From Acinonyx jubatus (Eukaryota; Chordata; Mammalia; Carnivora; Felidae): DNA of 64,000 nucleotides. The first letter of the stretch is position 1. Every line of letters begins with the position of its first letter. The stretch is taken from contig NC_069384.1 in NCBI RefSeq assembly GCF_027475565.1, forward strand, positions 103,573,501 to 103,637,500, written 5' to 3'. Below, in pieces: positions 9,916-21,380 of this stretch. A model generated the notes under the pieces. The model saw only the letters and a list, made by a program, of their open reading frames with translations, was not told where the DNA came from and ran no database searches. The translations under genes were made by a program, and so were the position numbers.

Positions 9916-11552
9916 AATAAAAAGTTAATCATTGCCACAAAAACTTTGACCTTGGCTTTCTTGTTGCTCTTGGCTTATCTATCCTGCTCTGGTCCTCTAA
10001 AGGATGCCAAAGGCCTCAATTAGTGAGTGTCAAGAGGTTCTATTGATGGTGCCATTATCTGCAAGGAAGCTCTCCGACAGCTGAATGATTCACTGTAACT
10101 GGAGGCAGGGCCCACGTGCATCACACAGTGCACATCTTACACCACCGTTTGCCCTTGAATTCACTGTACATCAAAGTGCTATCTTACAATGTCCATTTTC
10201 ACCTAATATTTTGTGATTTATGGACCTGATTGGAATAAAGCATTATGTTATAGTGACGTTGAGAAAACGTGTCTCACCAAATTTTTCCTTATGTAGGAAG
10301 GCTTCCAGCAAGGGGTTCTATATCTGAAAATGTTTATCAGTAAACAAACAGATACATCTCAGAAGATAAGCTTATTCAGTGAACAAAGGAGAAAGCTTTG
10401 GTGTAAATTAACTAGCAATTAAAAAATTATATAAAATGCTCACAGCTGTTGAGGGTTGTATTAAATGAATGCATTTATACCTTATAAGGTATTGCAAACT
10501 CAAAGAAGCAAAGCTATAAAAAGCAGACTGAAAACTTGCATCAGGAGGCATTAATATTTTTATACCCTTTGACCCAATATCATATTTTCTTTCCTAAAAT
10601 TATTTCAGAGATTTTCTCTCATGAGAGAAGGAGAGGAAAGGGGAAGAAAACCATGTGATTCCAAATGAATGAATACATAAGTTAAGATTTTAATAAGCTT
10701 AATAAAATGTTTAAAGTAAAGTAATTGTTCTTTTTCTGGATCAAACGTTAATAGTGTAAACTAAAATTTACCTGTTAAAGATGTAAATTGATCTAATTTA
10801 TTTAATATTCTTTAAATCAATATGATGCAACAGTAAATTACCCATTTTGGAAAATGAAAAACAAGTATAAGAAAAACCAACCAAACAAAACAAACTAAAC
10901 ATTAGGTTTTTTTACAATAGTCATTAATCCTTTTGTGGTCACAAATCCTTTGTACGTTATGGAGAGAGGCGTCAGTAAATAGCGTTTCATATGTGTTATT
11001 TTTATGTTTACATTCAAGTTAAGTTTATTTTTAGGTATGTCGTAGTTTCTTGGTACATTTATGGTGACTATATAGTTTCACAAATTAAAAAACAATGCAT
11101 AGATGCTGATGTTAAAAGTATAAAAAGTGAGAAGGGGAAATCCCTCCTAAAAGCACCCAGAAGTATCTATTCGGGGTTATGGTGGAGCCACAGAAACACA
11201 TTAATCCTCTCATTTGCCTCTTATGCAAAATTCCACCGAAGTCAATACACATGAGGACCTGCAGAATGGGAACCAGGGAATAATGTTGCTAGTGGCTGTG
11301 AGTTCTGCACCCCAATGAGCAGCTGCTAAAGGCCAGCTTGGAGCCAAGGTTACTTCAGTGAGCCCGCTGATTCAAGGCCCAAATCAGAAACCGCTACTCC
11401 CTCAGCAGGTAGCGTGGAAGGAGATAGGAAGAAGCAGGTTTGGCTTGGAAGTGAGTAAAATACGGTCTTACCCAGGCATCTATTATTTATGGTTGGATAT
11501 GTTTCCTTCCATGCATGCATACAAAAAATTACTACTACTACATACACCATAC
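9916..11552. other. Unassigned non-coding block
   Basis: About 1.6 kb, AT-rich. The part at 9950-10280 has balanced, unique-looking sequence with no repeat phrases. 10540-10700 contains a weak L1-like phrase ('cccttttgacccaatat' type). An 87-codon frame at 10991-11254 has no recognised domain. Confidence 0.4.
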
Positions 11553-11740
11553 ATTGTTCTAGAATTTGATTTTTCACTTAATAACATTATAACATGAACA
11601 TCTTTTATGTTATGTATGCATTTCTTACATTCCTTTTAACATCTGCAGAATACTTACCTGTACCAAAATTTTCTCCCTGCCAATGGATATTTGTTTCTAA
11701 TTTTTGTTATCATAAATATTTATTTACACTCTGAATAGTA
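11553..11740 (-). mobile_element. Old L1 fragment, antisense (tentative)
   Basis: The phrases 'tttttcacttaataacatta', 'acatgaacatcttttatgtt', 'ctgccaatggatatttgttt' and 'tttgttatcataaatattta' match the reverse complement of the region near the L1 ORF2 3' end. Very diverged. Confidence 0.45.
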
Positions 11741-12118
11741 GGCCCTATAGAGAAAGATAATGTTTCAGTTGCCACCCCCTTGTCCCCATGCCACGCCTCT
11801 CTATCCTTGTATATGCTTACTTACGCGCATGGGCAGCAGTTTCTTCAGGATATGAGTAAAAGCTGACCAGCCAGGTGGGTGGGAATGTTTCTTTACATGT
11901 TCATAGATACTGGAAACTGAACAAGAGCTCTTTTTTAGGTCTATGTTCTTAGTCCTTTTGCTTAAAAATGGTTTTTTTTCCCCTCTTGAAAAGTTAGACA
12001 TACACATAATAAAAACACCAAATGGCATAAAAGGGATATATGGTAAAAGGTAAATCTTTTTTCACCCATTCCCATTCCACATCTCCAGTGGCAAAGTTTT
12101 CTGGGTGATCTTTGAAGT

Positions 12119-12273
12119 GTGCATGCGTGTGTGTGTGTGTGCGCGTGCGTGCCTGCACACATGTATACAAATGAAATCATAATATATCTATGTGTGTGTG
12201 TGCATGCACACACATATATTATGAAATCATAATATACCTCTGTGTGTATATACCTATATAAGTATATATATAT

Positions 12274-12304
<31 letters not shown>
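12119..12304. repeat. Complex TG/TA/CA simple-repeat cluster
   Basis: A (TG)n tract (about 12125-12150), a 20-bp perfect palindrome of TG/CA centred on GCATGC (12195-12214), an alternating TA stretch, then (CA)13 to 12304. The 16-mer 'atgaaatcataatata' occurs at 12171-12186 and 12221-12236, giving a 50-bp internal duplication. Alternating purine-pyrimidine runs of this kind can adopt Z-DNA or cruciform structure. Confidence 0.92.
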
Positions 12305-12319
12305 GTTATGATGTCATTT

Positions 12320-12760
12320 TTGTGTGTGTTTCTGCAACTTGATCTTTACATTTATCTTAAAGATTATTCCATATCCAGGCTTGCAGATCTCCCTTATTTT
12401 TTTAAGGGATTTTTAAAATGCTTATTTATTTTTCGGGGGGGGGAGTACGAGTGGGGGAGAGACAGAGAGAGAGACAAGAGTCACAGAATGTGAAGCAGGC
12501 TCCAGGCTCCGAGCTGTCAGCACAGAGTCCGTTGCAGGGCTCGAACTCACCGACCAAGAGATCATGACCTGAGTGGAAGCCGGAGGCTTAACTGACTGAA
12601 CCGCCCAGGCGCCCTACTCCCTTATTTTTTTAAATAGGAGGATGCCATAATAGTATCCTTTGGGAACATGCCATAATTTAACCCATCTCCTCTTGTACAT
12701 TCAGACTGTTTCCAGGCTATTTCAACTATAATAATTGTGTAATGAAGATCTTTATTTGCC
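12320..12760 (-). mobile_element. Old L1 fragment, antisense, split by a SINE
   Basis: Sequence on both sides of the SINE at 12406-12616 reads as antisense L1: 'cttaaagattattccatatc' on the left, then 'aacatgccataatttaaccc', 'cagactgtttccaggctatt' and 'ataattgtgtaatgaagatc' on the right, where L1 usually reads 'taccataatttatttaacca' and 'ttgctattataaacaatgc'. Confidence 0.5.
12406..12616 (-). mobile_element. Felid tRNA-Lys SINE
   Basis: Antisense SINE: 'tgcttatttatttttcgggg', 'ggctccaggctccgagctgt', 'gctcgaactcaccgaccaag', head 'ccgcccaggcgccc'. A 17-bp exact TSD ('ctcccttatttttttaa') lies at 12389-12405 and 12617-12633. Confidence 0.95.
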
Positions 12761-12879
12761 ACATGTGATTTCAACAATAACCAGAAAAATCTTGTCGACA
12801 TTTTTACTGGTATAACATTCACTGAGTAATTTAATTTTAAAAAAGTTGATATCTTTATAATATTTAACTTTTAATTTAA

Positions 12880-13510
12880 ATGTAGCAAAAGCCATTTTAT
12901 TCTCTCAAGTTTCAGCCATGTACATCATGCATGTTTATTGTTATTTTTATTCTAAGGTATTTTGTCACTCCAAGTACTGTCTAATTTTTTTTATTATTAC
13001 TTATTTTTTTTAGAGAGAGAGAGAGCGAGGGAGAGGGGCAGAGGGAGAGAGACAGAACCTTAAGCAGGCTCCATGCTCAGTTGGGAGCATGATGCGGGGC
13101 TCAGTCTCACAACTGGGAGGTCATGACTTGAGCTGAAATCAAGAATCTGACCCTTAACCAACTGAGTTACCTAGGCACCCCCCAAGTACTGTTTTAAATG
13201 GGAATTTTTTTCAATACATTTTCTAACTTGTGGTTCTTAAAGTTATTGGTAATTAGTTACTGCATTTAAGGACTAGTTTTCCTACTGTGTTATCTTACTT
13301 TTAATAGTTTTCCATGTGGCTCTCTTTTAATAATGTGATTATATCACTTATAAATAGTTACCACTTTGGCTCATCCTTTTCAATTTTTTATACATTTTTT
13401 TCTCATGTCTAATGAGGTAGTACTTAAACAATATTATCTAAATGTGTTAATAATATTGTCTTTTCTACACTTTACTGGGAAACTTTTTTGTACTTCACCA
13501 TTAATCAAGT
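12880..13510 (-). mobile_element. Old L1 ORF2 region, antisense, split by a SINE
   Basis: Phrases such as 'tttattctaaggtattttgt', 'taatagttttccatgtggct', 'ataaatagttaccactttgg' and 'ttctcatgtctaatgaggta' follow the antisense order of L1 ORF2 ('cctaggtattttattc', 'tctgcaaatagtga', 'cttgtctaattgctc'). Strongly decayed with stops in all frames. Confidence 0.5.
12981..13181 (-). mobile_element. Older CAN-SINE variant
   Basis: Antisense SINE with 'gagagaggggcagagggaga'-type body, 'caggctccatgctcagttgg', 'gagcatgatgcggggctcag' and head 'gttacctaggcacccc'. It differs from the young felid form in the middle. TSD 'ccaagtactgt' (11 bp) is at 12970-12980 and 13182-13192. Confidence 0.9.
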
Positions 13511-14948
13511 TGCCATCTCGGGTAAAATTAGAATAAATGGATAGCTCCTTACCACTATAAAAATAATTTATGTATAAAATTTCAATTTGACTAAGAATTT
13601 ATCTGGAACAAGTTAATTTTTAATGACTAAACTTGGTAGTTCAAACACTCCCTGTCCTGACTACTAGGGATAACTCTAACTGTCCCTCAGCTTTTTCTTC
13701 AGGTTTCCAGGTGCTCTCCGAGGCCATGTGAAGCATACCCAAGGCAGGCAGGGCCTCCTTATTCTCCGTACCCTGTGGTCACTACCACAAATGACTTTCA
13801 GAAAAGGCTCTTCAGCCCAGCTATCCTCTGCCAGTGACCACTGTAGCTAATGCCGTGCTGGGCTCACTGAGGAGACAGGAAACTCTTTCCCCTTTGGTCA
13901 TCCCAACCAATGTGAGACAGATTCTCCCCTTTATCTCACAAGACAGCTGATGTCAGGATTAAACATAAGAAGACATGAGGAGAGTAGGAAGTGAATGGAA
14001 GAGAAATAGTATCACGCATCCCAGACTAGCTTTAGGGTCCCCTGTGGGGCTGGTAACCTGCCTCAATCTTCATCTGCTTCTAGAGGTCAAGGGAATCTTT
14101 TCCTCTTGGAGTTTAGGCAATACTGACTATCTACCCAGAGAGAGAAGGAAGATAATCTGTGACATAAATGTAAGGCCCACATCCAGAGTTCTTATTTCCT
14201 GTCCAGGATTGGTAACTTCTAGAATGATAGTTAGAAGATCCATTTCCTTCTAGCAAGCACCCACCACCTCTCCCCACCCCCCTCAATTCACAGGCATACA
14301 GTCTGTTCCTACGGCACCAGCAAGATAATCACAGCAATATCTGACATCATGTAGATTACAAATTTTAAACATGGTTAAAGTTAGCACTAGGTGAAGGAAG
14401 TTAACAGTAGGTGAAGGCCTCCTTAAATTACTCTTAGATTATAGACTGACTTCTTTTTTAAGACTGGATTTTTAAATTTGGTGATGTCACAGGTGTGACT
14501 TGGGCTGAGAGGGCAGAACTAGGAATTGTCTGGACACCCACTTGGAGGAAAGACCAAGCAGGGCATGATGCAAGGGTACAGTAAATGTCTTGAATAAAAG
14601 CTAATTGATTTGTTGACTATCATGAAAGTTTCGGTAGCAACACTTCATTTCATATGCCATGGAACCAATAATCCCTATATGTACTCTGTAGTGCGCCCTG
14701 CCCCCTAGGCCCACAGTAGCCAGGAAATTGAGGTCCAATCTAATCATCTCTTCTGGGAAACTTAATTCTTTCCATACGATTCTTCAATTCTTCAAGCCCT
14801 TATTACTTTGTTCGAGCTCTTTTTTTTTTTTTGCTGCATAGATACATGAATATTATTAATATTTGGGGTTTTGTTTTTCCCTCTTTTGAGTCCATGTTCC
14901 TTCTGAGGGTTGGAATTTAGTCATCTTTTGACAAGATTGTTGAAAGTC
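13511..14948. other. Unassigned non-coding block
   Basis: About 1.4 kb with no recognised repeat or gene. A 92-codon plus-strand frame (13975-14253) has no domain I recognise. A T-run lies at 14820-14832. Confidence 0.45.
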
Positions 14949-14949
14949 A

Positions 14950-15135
14950 TGCTGGGCTCTGTTCAGAACCCTGGAGATACAGCCCTCGACAAAATGGGCC
15001 AAGTCTCAACACTCTTGGAGCCTACATTCTTGTGAGAGACAGACCAGTAAAGAAATAGAGGAGAAAATATCAGGTAGTGATACGTTCCATGATGAACACA
15101 AAATAGGAATGTGAAGGGGGTGACTGCGTGTTGAT
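14950..15135 (-). repeat. L2 LINE fragment, antisense
   Basis: Reverse L2 phrases: 'ctggagatacagccctcgac', 'ttggagcctacattcttgtg', 'agagacagaccagtaaagaa' and 'atatcaggtagtgatacgtt'. Confidence 0.7.
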
Positions 15136-15280
15136 CAGGAAAGGACTTTCTGAATTCTTGACTTGTAAGCTCATCACATTTTTCTTCTTGGTTCCTACAG
15201 CACTGCACCTTGCAAATGGCTGGAGCTCAAGGAGTATTAGAGAGTCGTTTATTCATTTATTTTTTGAAACCTGACACAAG

Positions 15281-15400
15281 TTTTTTTTTTTATGGCTTTT
15301 AACTTTATTGGTTCAGAAAGTAGAATTTTGTCTTTAACCTCCAAATCAGATGGCATTCTCAATGGCCTTTTAATGTAAGCTTTCCCTCCTATGTTTCCAG
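15281..15400 (-). pseudogene. Possible retroposed mRNA 3' end (unidentified parent)
   Basis: Read on the minus strand, the sequence ends in a canonical 'aataaa' signal (within 'ccaataaagttaaaagcc') about a dozen bases before a run of 11 A. This is the architecture of a polyadenylated transcript copied back into DNA. I cannot identify the parent gene, and no TSD matching 'cctgacacaag' is visible on the other side, so the 5' boundary is unknown. It could also be a chance A-run beside an AATAAA. Confidence 0.35.
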
Positions 15401-16121
15401 GACACTGACAGTTGTCACTTACACCAAAAGAGTATGTGCAAAAAATAAAGTGATCTCAAATTCTGGTCAAGAAACATCTGCTAAATAGTTGGCATTATTC
15501 TTAGTCTTCTCTTCAAGCAATTATGGAAACTCCCTAGTTGTACTTCTGTAAAGGTTTGCACCAGGGAAATGGCACGGAGGCTTTTATGGGGAATGCTATT
15601 ACAGGCCTCTTGCCAGCGCTGAGAGAGGAAAGGCTGTTGGGAGCTCTATTTTATGGTACAGTAAGGTTAGCCATTTACTGTTCCCATAAGCTATTTCACT
15701 TGCAATAAAGGTCAATGAGCCTTTTTAGGAAGGAGAGCTAGATCCCTGTCTAAAACTGCTGTCTTCCATAGTCAAAAAGACAGGCTTCTTTAGATTCTTC
15801 TGGAAAGTGGTAGGATGTTTATTTAGCTGGCAGAGTCGTTTAATATGACCAGCTGATGAGCAAGGCAATAAGAATTCACTGACTTCAAGGCGGAAGACTT
15901 AAATCCTAAGGATGCTTGACCACAAAGCTAAGCAGGGTGTGGCTGGCAGTGGGTCTGGTTTGTTACCTTGACATGTGAACTCTACCAAGAAATACATTTC
16001 TGTACCTGGAATTTTCTTTCCCTGGACTCTCTAGGAAGTTGGTGTTAGAATGAGTGTGGTTTGTGGCCCACTGCAGTTGCAAATCCAGTGCAGTGGAAAC
16101 CATCTTGCTACCAATTTTTCT
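15401..16121. other. Unassigned non-coding sequence
   Basis: No recognised gene or repeat before the tetranucleotide microsatellite. Mixed composition with several short frames. Confidence 0.4.
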
Positions 16122-16128
16122 CTTTCTT

Positions 16129-16204
<76 letters not shown>

Positions 16205-16262
16205 TTCCTTCCTTCCTTCCTTCCTTCCTTCCTTCCTTCCTTCCTTCCTTCCTTCCTTCCTT
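16122..16262 (+). repeat. Bipartite (CTTT)n-(CCTT)n microsatellite
   Basis: A short CT-rich lead-in, then about 16 uninterrupted CTTT units (to 16205), switching to 14 perfect CCTT units (16207-16262). The whole 140-bp tract is pure polypyrimidine on this strand, with mirror symmetry suited to triplex (H-DNA). The open frames through it encode only Phe/Leu/Ser repeats and are not genes. Confidence 0.98.
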
Positions 16263-16785
16263 GTTAGCTTTTAAATGAAATCAAATCGGGTGGGCGTTTC
16301 CCTAAAGATAGTGTAGGGCACTGGGCTTCAACATTTTTGTTCATGGTCTCCTGAGGGGATTTTGGAAAACTATGCATACTCTTTCAATTTTATGTTGTAG
16401 TGTAAACAAATTTCATCAGAAGCTTGAACAGTAGCACAGGATATAATCTACACTCTGTTGTAAACGTTGCCTTTTTAAAGTGATCTGGTTACCCAACTCG
16501 TTAAAATAAATCCAATGGAATGTAAATGTTACAACAATGTGATGCCCATCATCACCCAGCAGGCAAGAGTGGCACATTTTATATCTTTCTGGTTCTGTCT
16601 TGAATTCTTATTTTCACTCCTTTACAGAATTTCATCCTAATAAAATGTATTTTTTTGTACTGAAGAGTATATAATTATTTGCCTTTTTATACTTCTCTAT
16701 AAAAATAAGGTGGAATTAAAATTTGTGGCCATAGACCCTGTTAAAAAAATTTATCTGGTTTGAGTTGTCATTACCATTATTATCT
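16263..16785. other. Unassigned non-coding sequence
   Basis: AT-rich spacer with no recognised element apart from weak L1-like wording near 16660-16740. Confidence 0.4.
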
Positions 16786-16789
16786 GGAG

Positions 16790-17155
16790 TACCTGTGGCA
16801 GAGACCATGCTGTGTTCACCACACCCTTTTTTCTTCCTGGAGGTATAGGAAGTTTATATTTCTCAGTTTCCATTGGGAGTATGAGCCAAAATGATGTATT
16901 GTTTCCTGTCGTAGGCAGTCAAAAGTGGGTTGAGTTCTACACTCTCTTTCTCTTGTCTTTCTAGGTGAAAGCTGGGAACTCTGAGATAGCAGAGATGCAA
17001 GATAGATGCAGAGTTATCTAGGTCTCCCTTGGTGGAGAGTGAGGACAGCCTCCTCGTGATGTGAATGAGCAACAAACTTTTGTTGTGTTAAGCCACTGAA
17101 GTTTTAAGTTTATTGGTTACCATAAGGTAGCTTACATTATCCTGATCAATATATG
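16790..17155 (+). repeat. Old interspersed repeat, LTR-like 3' end
   Basis: Phrases in order: 'attgggagtatgagccaaaa', 'ggttgagttctacactctct' and a 3' part 'gagcaacaaacttttgttgt', 'gttaagccactgaagtttta', 'attatcctgatcaatatatg'. These follow a widespread eutherian repeat whose 3' end reads '...ttgtgttaagccactgag...cctgactaatac'. I cannot assign the exact family. Confidence 0.55.
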
Positions 17156-17764
17156 GCAGAACTGATCAAAACAACATGAACTTATCACCACTTTTGATAG
17201 GTTATTATTAAGAAAAAAACATTTAATTATTGAGAATGCATCTCTTAATAAAAACATTGAGAAATCTTGCTCATGTAGATATGAATGAAGGCAGGTGTAG
17301 CAAATGTCACTTAATTCCCTTTGAGTTATGTGAATGCCTGCATGCAAATCACCATAGCACAATTTTATAAAATGGGAAAAACATTACTGGAAAAGAGACA
17401 TAGGAAATGATTTCTCAGGCAGTGAATTTTAGGAACAAGTTAAATGAAATTTGGAGATTTGGAAATTAGTTCTCTTAAAAATATCTATGTCTATGTACCC
17501 CTTTGAGAGTCTGTGAATGTCCAGTGTGACACTTGTACCCCACATTAAAAACAAATCTAGGAAGGAGGAAGGAGAGTCACAAGGTGGAGTGTCCTCTGAC
17601 CTGATCCCAAATCAGGGGCCGCAGACCTTCCCTCAAATCCTTGGTCCATCTTTTCCTGACCTTCCTCCTGATTCCCACCAGCTCACAATAAAAAAGATCT
17701 TTATCAAGATTAAAGTCTGTAATATATAGTTTTATTTTGAATCAATAAAAAAATATGACTACTT
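17156..17764. other. Unassigned non-coding sequence
   Basis: No recognised repeat or gene. A 70-codon plus-strand frame at 17517-17729 has no recognised domain. Confidence 0.4.
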
Positions 17765-18162
17765 CAACAGAAAAAGATGGGCAAATGATATGAAGAGGCA
17801 ATTCACAAAAGAAGTACAAATGGCCAATACCCATAGAAAATGTTAAAGCTCACTTCAGGTCATAGATATACAACCTAAAACAATGAAATACAATTTTGTA
17901 AATCAAATTGGATAAATTAACCTTTAGTGGTGGTTGGGAGAAGAATATAATTTCTAGAGAGTAATTTGGTAATATGCATCGAAAGTTTTTAAAAATGTAT
18001 AAAGTTGAACTGGAATCCCACTTCTAAGAATTATTCTAAAGAAATAATATGAATAGGTAAAAAAGATTCAGCCTTAAGCTTTTACCACAGTGTTTAGTCA
18101 AGGTTGTTTTGGTTGTAGGTATTAGGTTGCAAGGCATCTTTCATTTAAAATGCCTCCTCTCT

Positions 18163-18386
18163 GGGGCGCCTACGTGGCTCAGTCAGTTAAGCCTCTGACT
18201 TTGGCTCAGGTCATGATCCTGTGGTACGTGAGTGTGAGACCCACGTTGGGCTCTGGGCTGACAGCTCAGAGCCTGGATCCTGCTTCAGATTCTGTGTCTG
18301 CTTCTCTCTCTGTGTCCCTCCCCCACTCACACTCTGTGTGTGTGTCTCTCTCTCTCAAAAATAAATAAACATTACAAAAAATAAAG
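18163..18386 (+). mobile_element. Felid tRNA-Lys SINE
   Basis: Sense SINE: 'ggggcgcctacgtggctcag', 'gctctgggctgacagctcag', 'gcctggatcctgcttcagat', CT-rich stretch, tail 'aaaaataaataaacatt'. TSD 'aaaatgcctcctctct' (16 bp, exact) at 18147-18162 and 18387-18402. Confidence 0.95.
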
Positions 18387-18838
18387 AAAATGCCTCCTCT
18401 CTGTTACATTTTCTGGGTCTCTTAAATAAAAATTTTGATTGATTTTGACTGATTGCTTGCTAACTGCCAATAGATTGGCTTTATTCAATTGGCTGTTGTT
18501 TGTCTGGGAAGGGAACTGTCCTAAAGATGCATATGGTTATGTTAACTCTGTGAAGTTAGGGTTAGGTGCCCCATTCTCCATAAGACAGAAGAAATGAAAT
18601 AAGCATATCTAGGATGATAAAGAATAGAAATGACTTACAAGCTCAACCAGTATATGACATATACACCTGACACCATGCAGTGAGATAGTCATTGAAAATG
18701 TTCTTGTAGAGGACTATTTAATGATGTGGAAATATAGTTGTAACATATTTTTATTTCTAGAGGAAAACAAAATGTCACCAGAGGGAATAAGTGATTGAAG
18801 CTCATTTTAGAAACGTTTATATTTATGAAGAAAGAAAG

Positions 18839-19230
18839 TGCTGTGAAAGAACTGTGTTCCCTCCTCCTACCCCAATTCGTATGCTGAAGTCCTAAACCCC
18901 AGTGGGATGATATTTGGAGGCAGGGCCTTTGGGAAGTAATTGGGTTTAGATGAGGTCATGAGGGTAGAGCCCACATGATGGAATTAATGCCCTTATAAGA
19001 AGAGAAAGAAACCAGAGCCCTGTATTTCTCCACCATGTGAAGACACATTGAGAAGGGAGGGAGTTTGCAAACCAGAAAGAGGGCCCTTACTCAACACTGA
19101 ATCTGCAGGAAACTTGATCTTGGACATCTCAGTCTCTGAGTTCCTCCAGAACTGTGAGAAATAAACACATATTGTTTAAGCCACTCTGTCTATGGTATTG
19201 TATTATGGCAGCCTGAACTAAGAAAAGATA
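18839..19230 (+). mobile_element. MLT1-type solo LTR (ERVL-MaLR)
   Basis: About 390 bp. Diagnostic MLT1 phrases in order: 'gggatgatatttggaggcag', 'ggcctttgggaagtaattgg', 'gatgaggtcatgagggtaga', 'atgcccttataagaagagaa', 'caccatgtgaagacacattg', 'cactgaatctgcaggaaact', 'agaactgtgagaaataaaca' and 'taagccactctgtctatggt'. It starts at TG and ends near '...aactaagaaaaga'. No internal retroviral region is adjacent, so this is a solo LTR, decayed and non-coding. Confidence 0.9.
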
Positions 19231-19689
19231 CATATCAAAACTTTAGTGATAGAAGTATTTGGACAGTGAGATTACTGCTGATTTTTATTTTCTTATCTTT
19301 ATGAAGTGATATTTTTCTAAATTAGTTACATTTAACATATAAAAGTATTTTAATTAAGAAAAATATTAAGGCTAAGGGGATAGTTCTCCAATATCCAGGA
19401 GGACTGAAGAAAACCAAATTAGAACCTAAATTCTGGATGAACTAAGGTCAAGAACTCAGACAAGAGGCTGCAAAATATTTACTAGTTCCTGGAGCACTGG
19501 ACACACACAGGTTTTGGTCATGAGCAACAGCAGATTCTAGCTACTAGAACTGGAAGAGGAAGAGATGCTCTTGAGAGAAATCACCTCAACTACTCCTTGT
19601 GCTCCCCACTTTCCAGGACTAGGGATGTGAACTCTAAAGCCCTTCAGTTATATTTTTTGATTTTTATATGAAGGCATATCGTTTAGGGA

Positions 19690-19870
19690 AAAGAGGACTG
19701 GACTCAGAGGACCCAAATCTGGTTGGATGGTTTACTAGTTGGGTTATCTTAATGAAACTACTAAACCTTTTTGAGCCTCTTTGGAGGTAATAATAGGTAA
19801 CCTACTTTCCTCATATGGTTGTTGTGACAATTGAATAAGACAGTATGTGAAAGTGCTTGAAAAACTGATA
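19690..19870 (+). repeat. MIR SINE
   Basis: Sense MIR: 'gactggactcagaggaccca', 'aatctggttggatggtttac', 'cctttttgagcctctttgga', 'taataataggtaacctactt' and 'gttgttgtgacaattgaata', ending 'gtgaaagtgcttgaaaaact'. Confidence 0.75.
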
Positions 19871-21380
19871 TGCATGCAAATGTGTATGTGTGTGTGCATA
19901 TATGCACACAGGTTTCTCTATACAGACACAAAATATATATAAGTGTCTCATGTGTATATATCAAACAGTTGTGGAAATAATAATTAGAAGCTTAAACCCC
20001 TGCTTTGACCTTGGCTAAATGTAAATAAAATTAGAGATCACTGTGGATTTGACAACCTGCCTTGAGAAGGCAATGTCTGGTTGACCCAACTACTTGAGAA
20101 GTGCTGAACATGACTCTTCTCCATAAGATAAGAAAGAGAAGGTGAGAGAATGTTTACTTGCTGGTGAAAACAGGGGCATAATAAACAAGGAACATTGTTG
20201 AAAGATAAGCTAGAGGAACAAAGGTCTTATTTGAACTTAAATATTTGCCTACAGTGTTTTAGAATAAATTGTTACCCCTCTTTTTAAATGTTTATTGAGA
20301 AAAGGAAGACAGTAAGATATTCAAATATCAGCAATAAAAATGACCATTAACCACAAAGTCTGAGATTACTGCAAAGCTCGTAAAATATATCTGATGCAGG
20401 AAATACATTGGCCTGGCTATAAAATATGTTGTGGGAAATTATATTTGTTCTAGGCTGACATGAACGCTATGCTTTGAATGGCAAACCCATTCCTCAGTCA
20501 ATAGACTCACCAGCCCAATTAACCATCCCCTGCGGTATATATTGGATAGATTCTTGCGCGAGTTCATGTGCTCCAAATACTTGGTTCTAGCTTTCTTTTG
20601 CTAGATCATCTGGTAGACCACCTGAAACAAAGAGTGCTTCTAGGATATTCAGTTTCAAACACAGTGAAATCTGATTTCTTTCACAATGTTATTGAAAATT
20701 ACATCTGAAGAGTTGACAGTGCAAGTGAGTGGAGAAAAATCAACTTTTACTGTATGCATGTGTGTTGTTGGGGTCTTATTTCATCAAGCACTTACTACCT
20801 TTGTAGTAATATCTGCATTTTAAGTGTTTTGACTATAGCACAGCACTATGTAAACTATTATTCATATATTGACTGGTGGGAGGGGGCAAGGCTTGAACTA
20901 CTCTTCTTCCATGTGCAGACGTGGACCAAAACCTACCTTCCAGTTAACTTGCCATGAAGCTGAATCTGTTCACAGATGTGTTTTATCAACTCCCACATTA
21001 CTGGCCTGCCCATTAATTAAAAAAAAAAAATGATTTAATCACCAGCATTTAAAAGCCATGATATCTAGATAAAAATACAATATGGTGCTAAATTAGATTA
21101 TTGTTCTGCATACATGCCCCCTCACTTTCCTTCATGCCCCCAGAGGCTGAGCAGCTGAAAATGCCCTTTATTTATAAACTGGTCGTCCAGAAGTGACTTA
21201 GCTTCAGCTTGGAGCAGGAAGATGCATTCAAGTGAGATTTAAAAGGCAGAGATCCCAGCTGCCCCCGGTGGCAAACACGATCAAGGACACTTTGGGATTT
21301 TTTTGTAGTAGCATTCTTGTCCCCAGCTTTGTGGGGATCAACAAGTGAGGTCGGCAGCACCTTTTTAGCAGTTGTTACTT
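19871..21380. other. Unassigned non-coding block
   Basis: Short TG/CA and TA-alternating stretch at 19875-19935. The remainder is AT-rich and unique-looking, with an A12 run near 21020. No recognised gene. Confidence 0.4.

Larger units (their letters stand above)
17765..19350 (+). mobile_element. Old L1 (L1M-type) 3' portion, interrupted
   Basis: Sense L1 phrases: 'gatgggcaaatgatatgaag', 'caattcacaaaagaagtaca', 'atggccaatacccatagaaa', 'gagtaatttggtaatatgca', 'tcccacttctaagaattatt' and 'ctaaagaaataatatgaata', continuing at 18690-18740 ('cattgaaaatgttcttgtag', 'ggactatttaatgatgtgga') and about 19270. It is interrupted by a SINE (18163-18386), an unassigned stretch and an MLT1 LTR (18839-19230). 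No intact reading frame. Confidence 0.65.

Noticed and set aside
16050..16278. Three plus-strand frames encoding Phe/Leu/Ser repeats
   Set aside because: Translation of the CTTT/CCTT microsatellite; all three frames stay open because the repeat has no stop codon.
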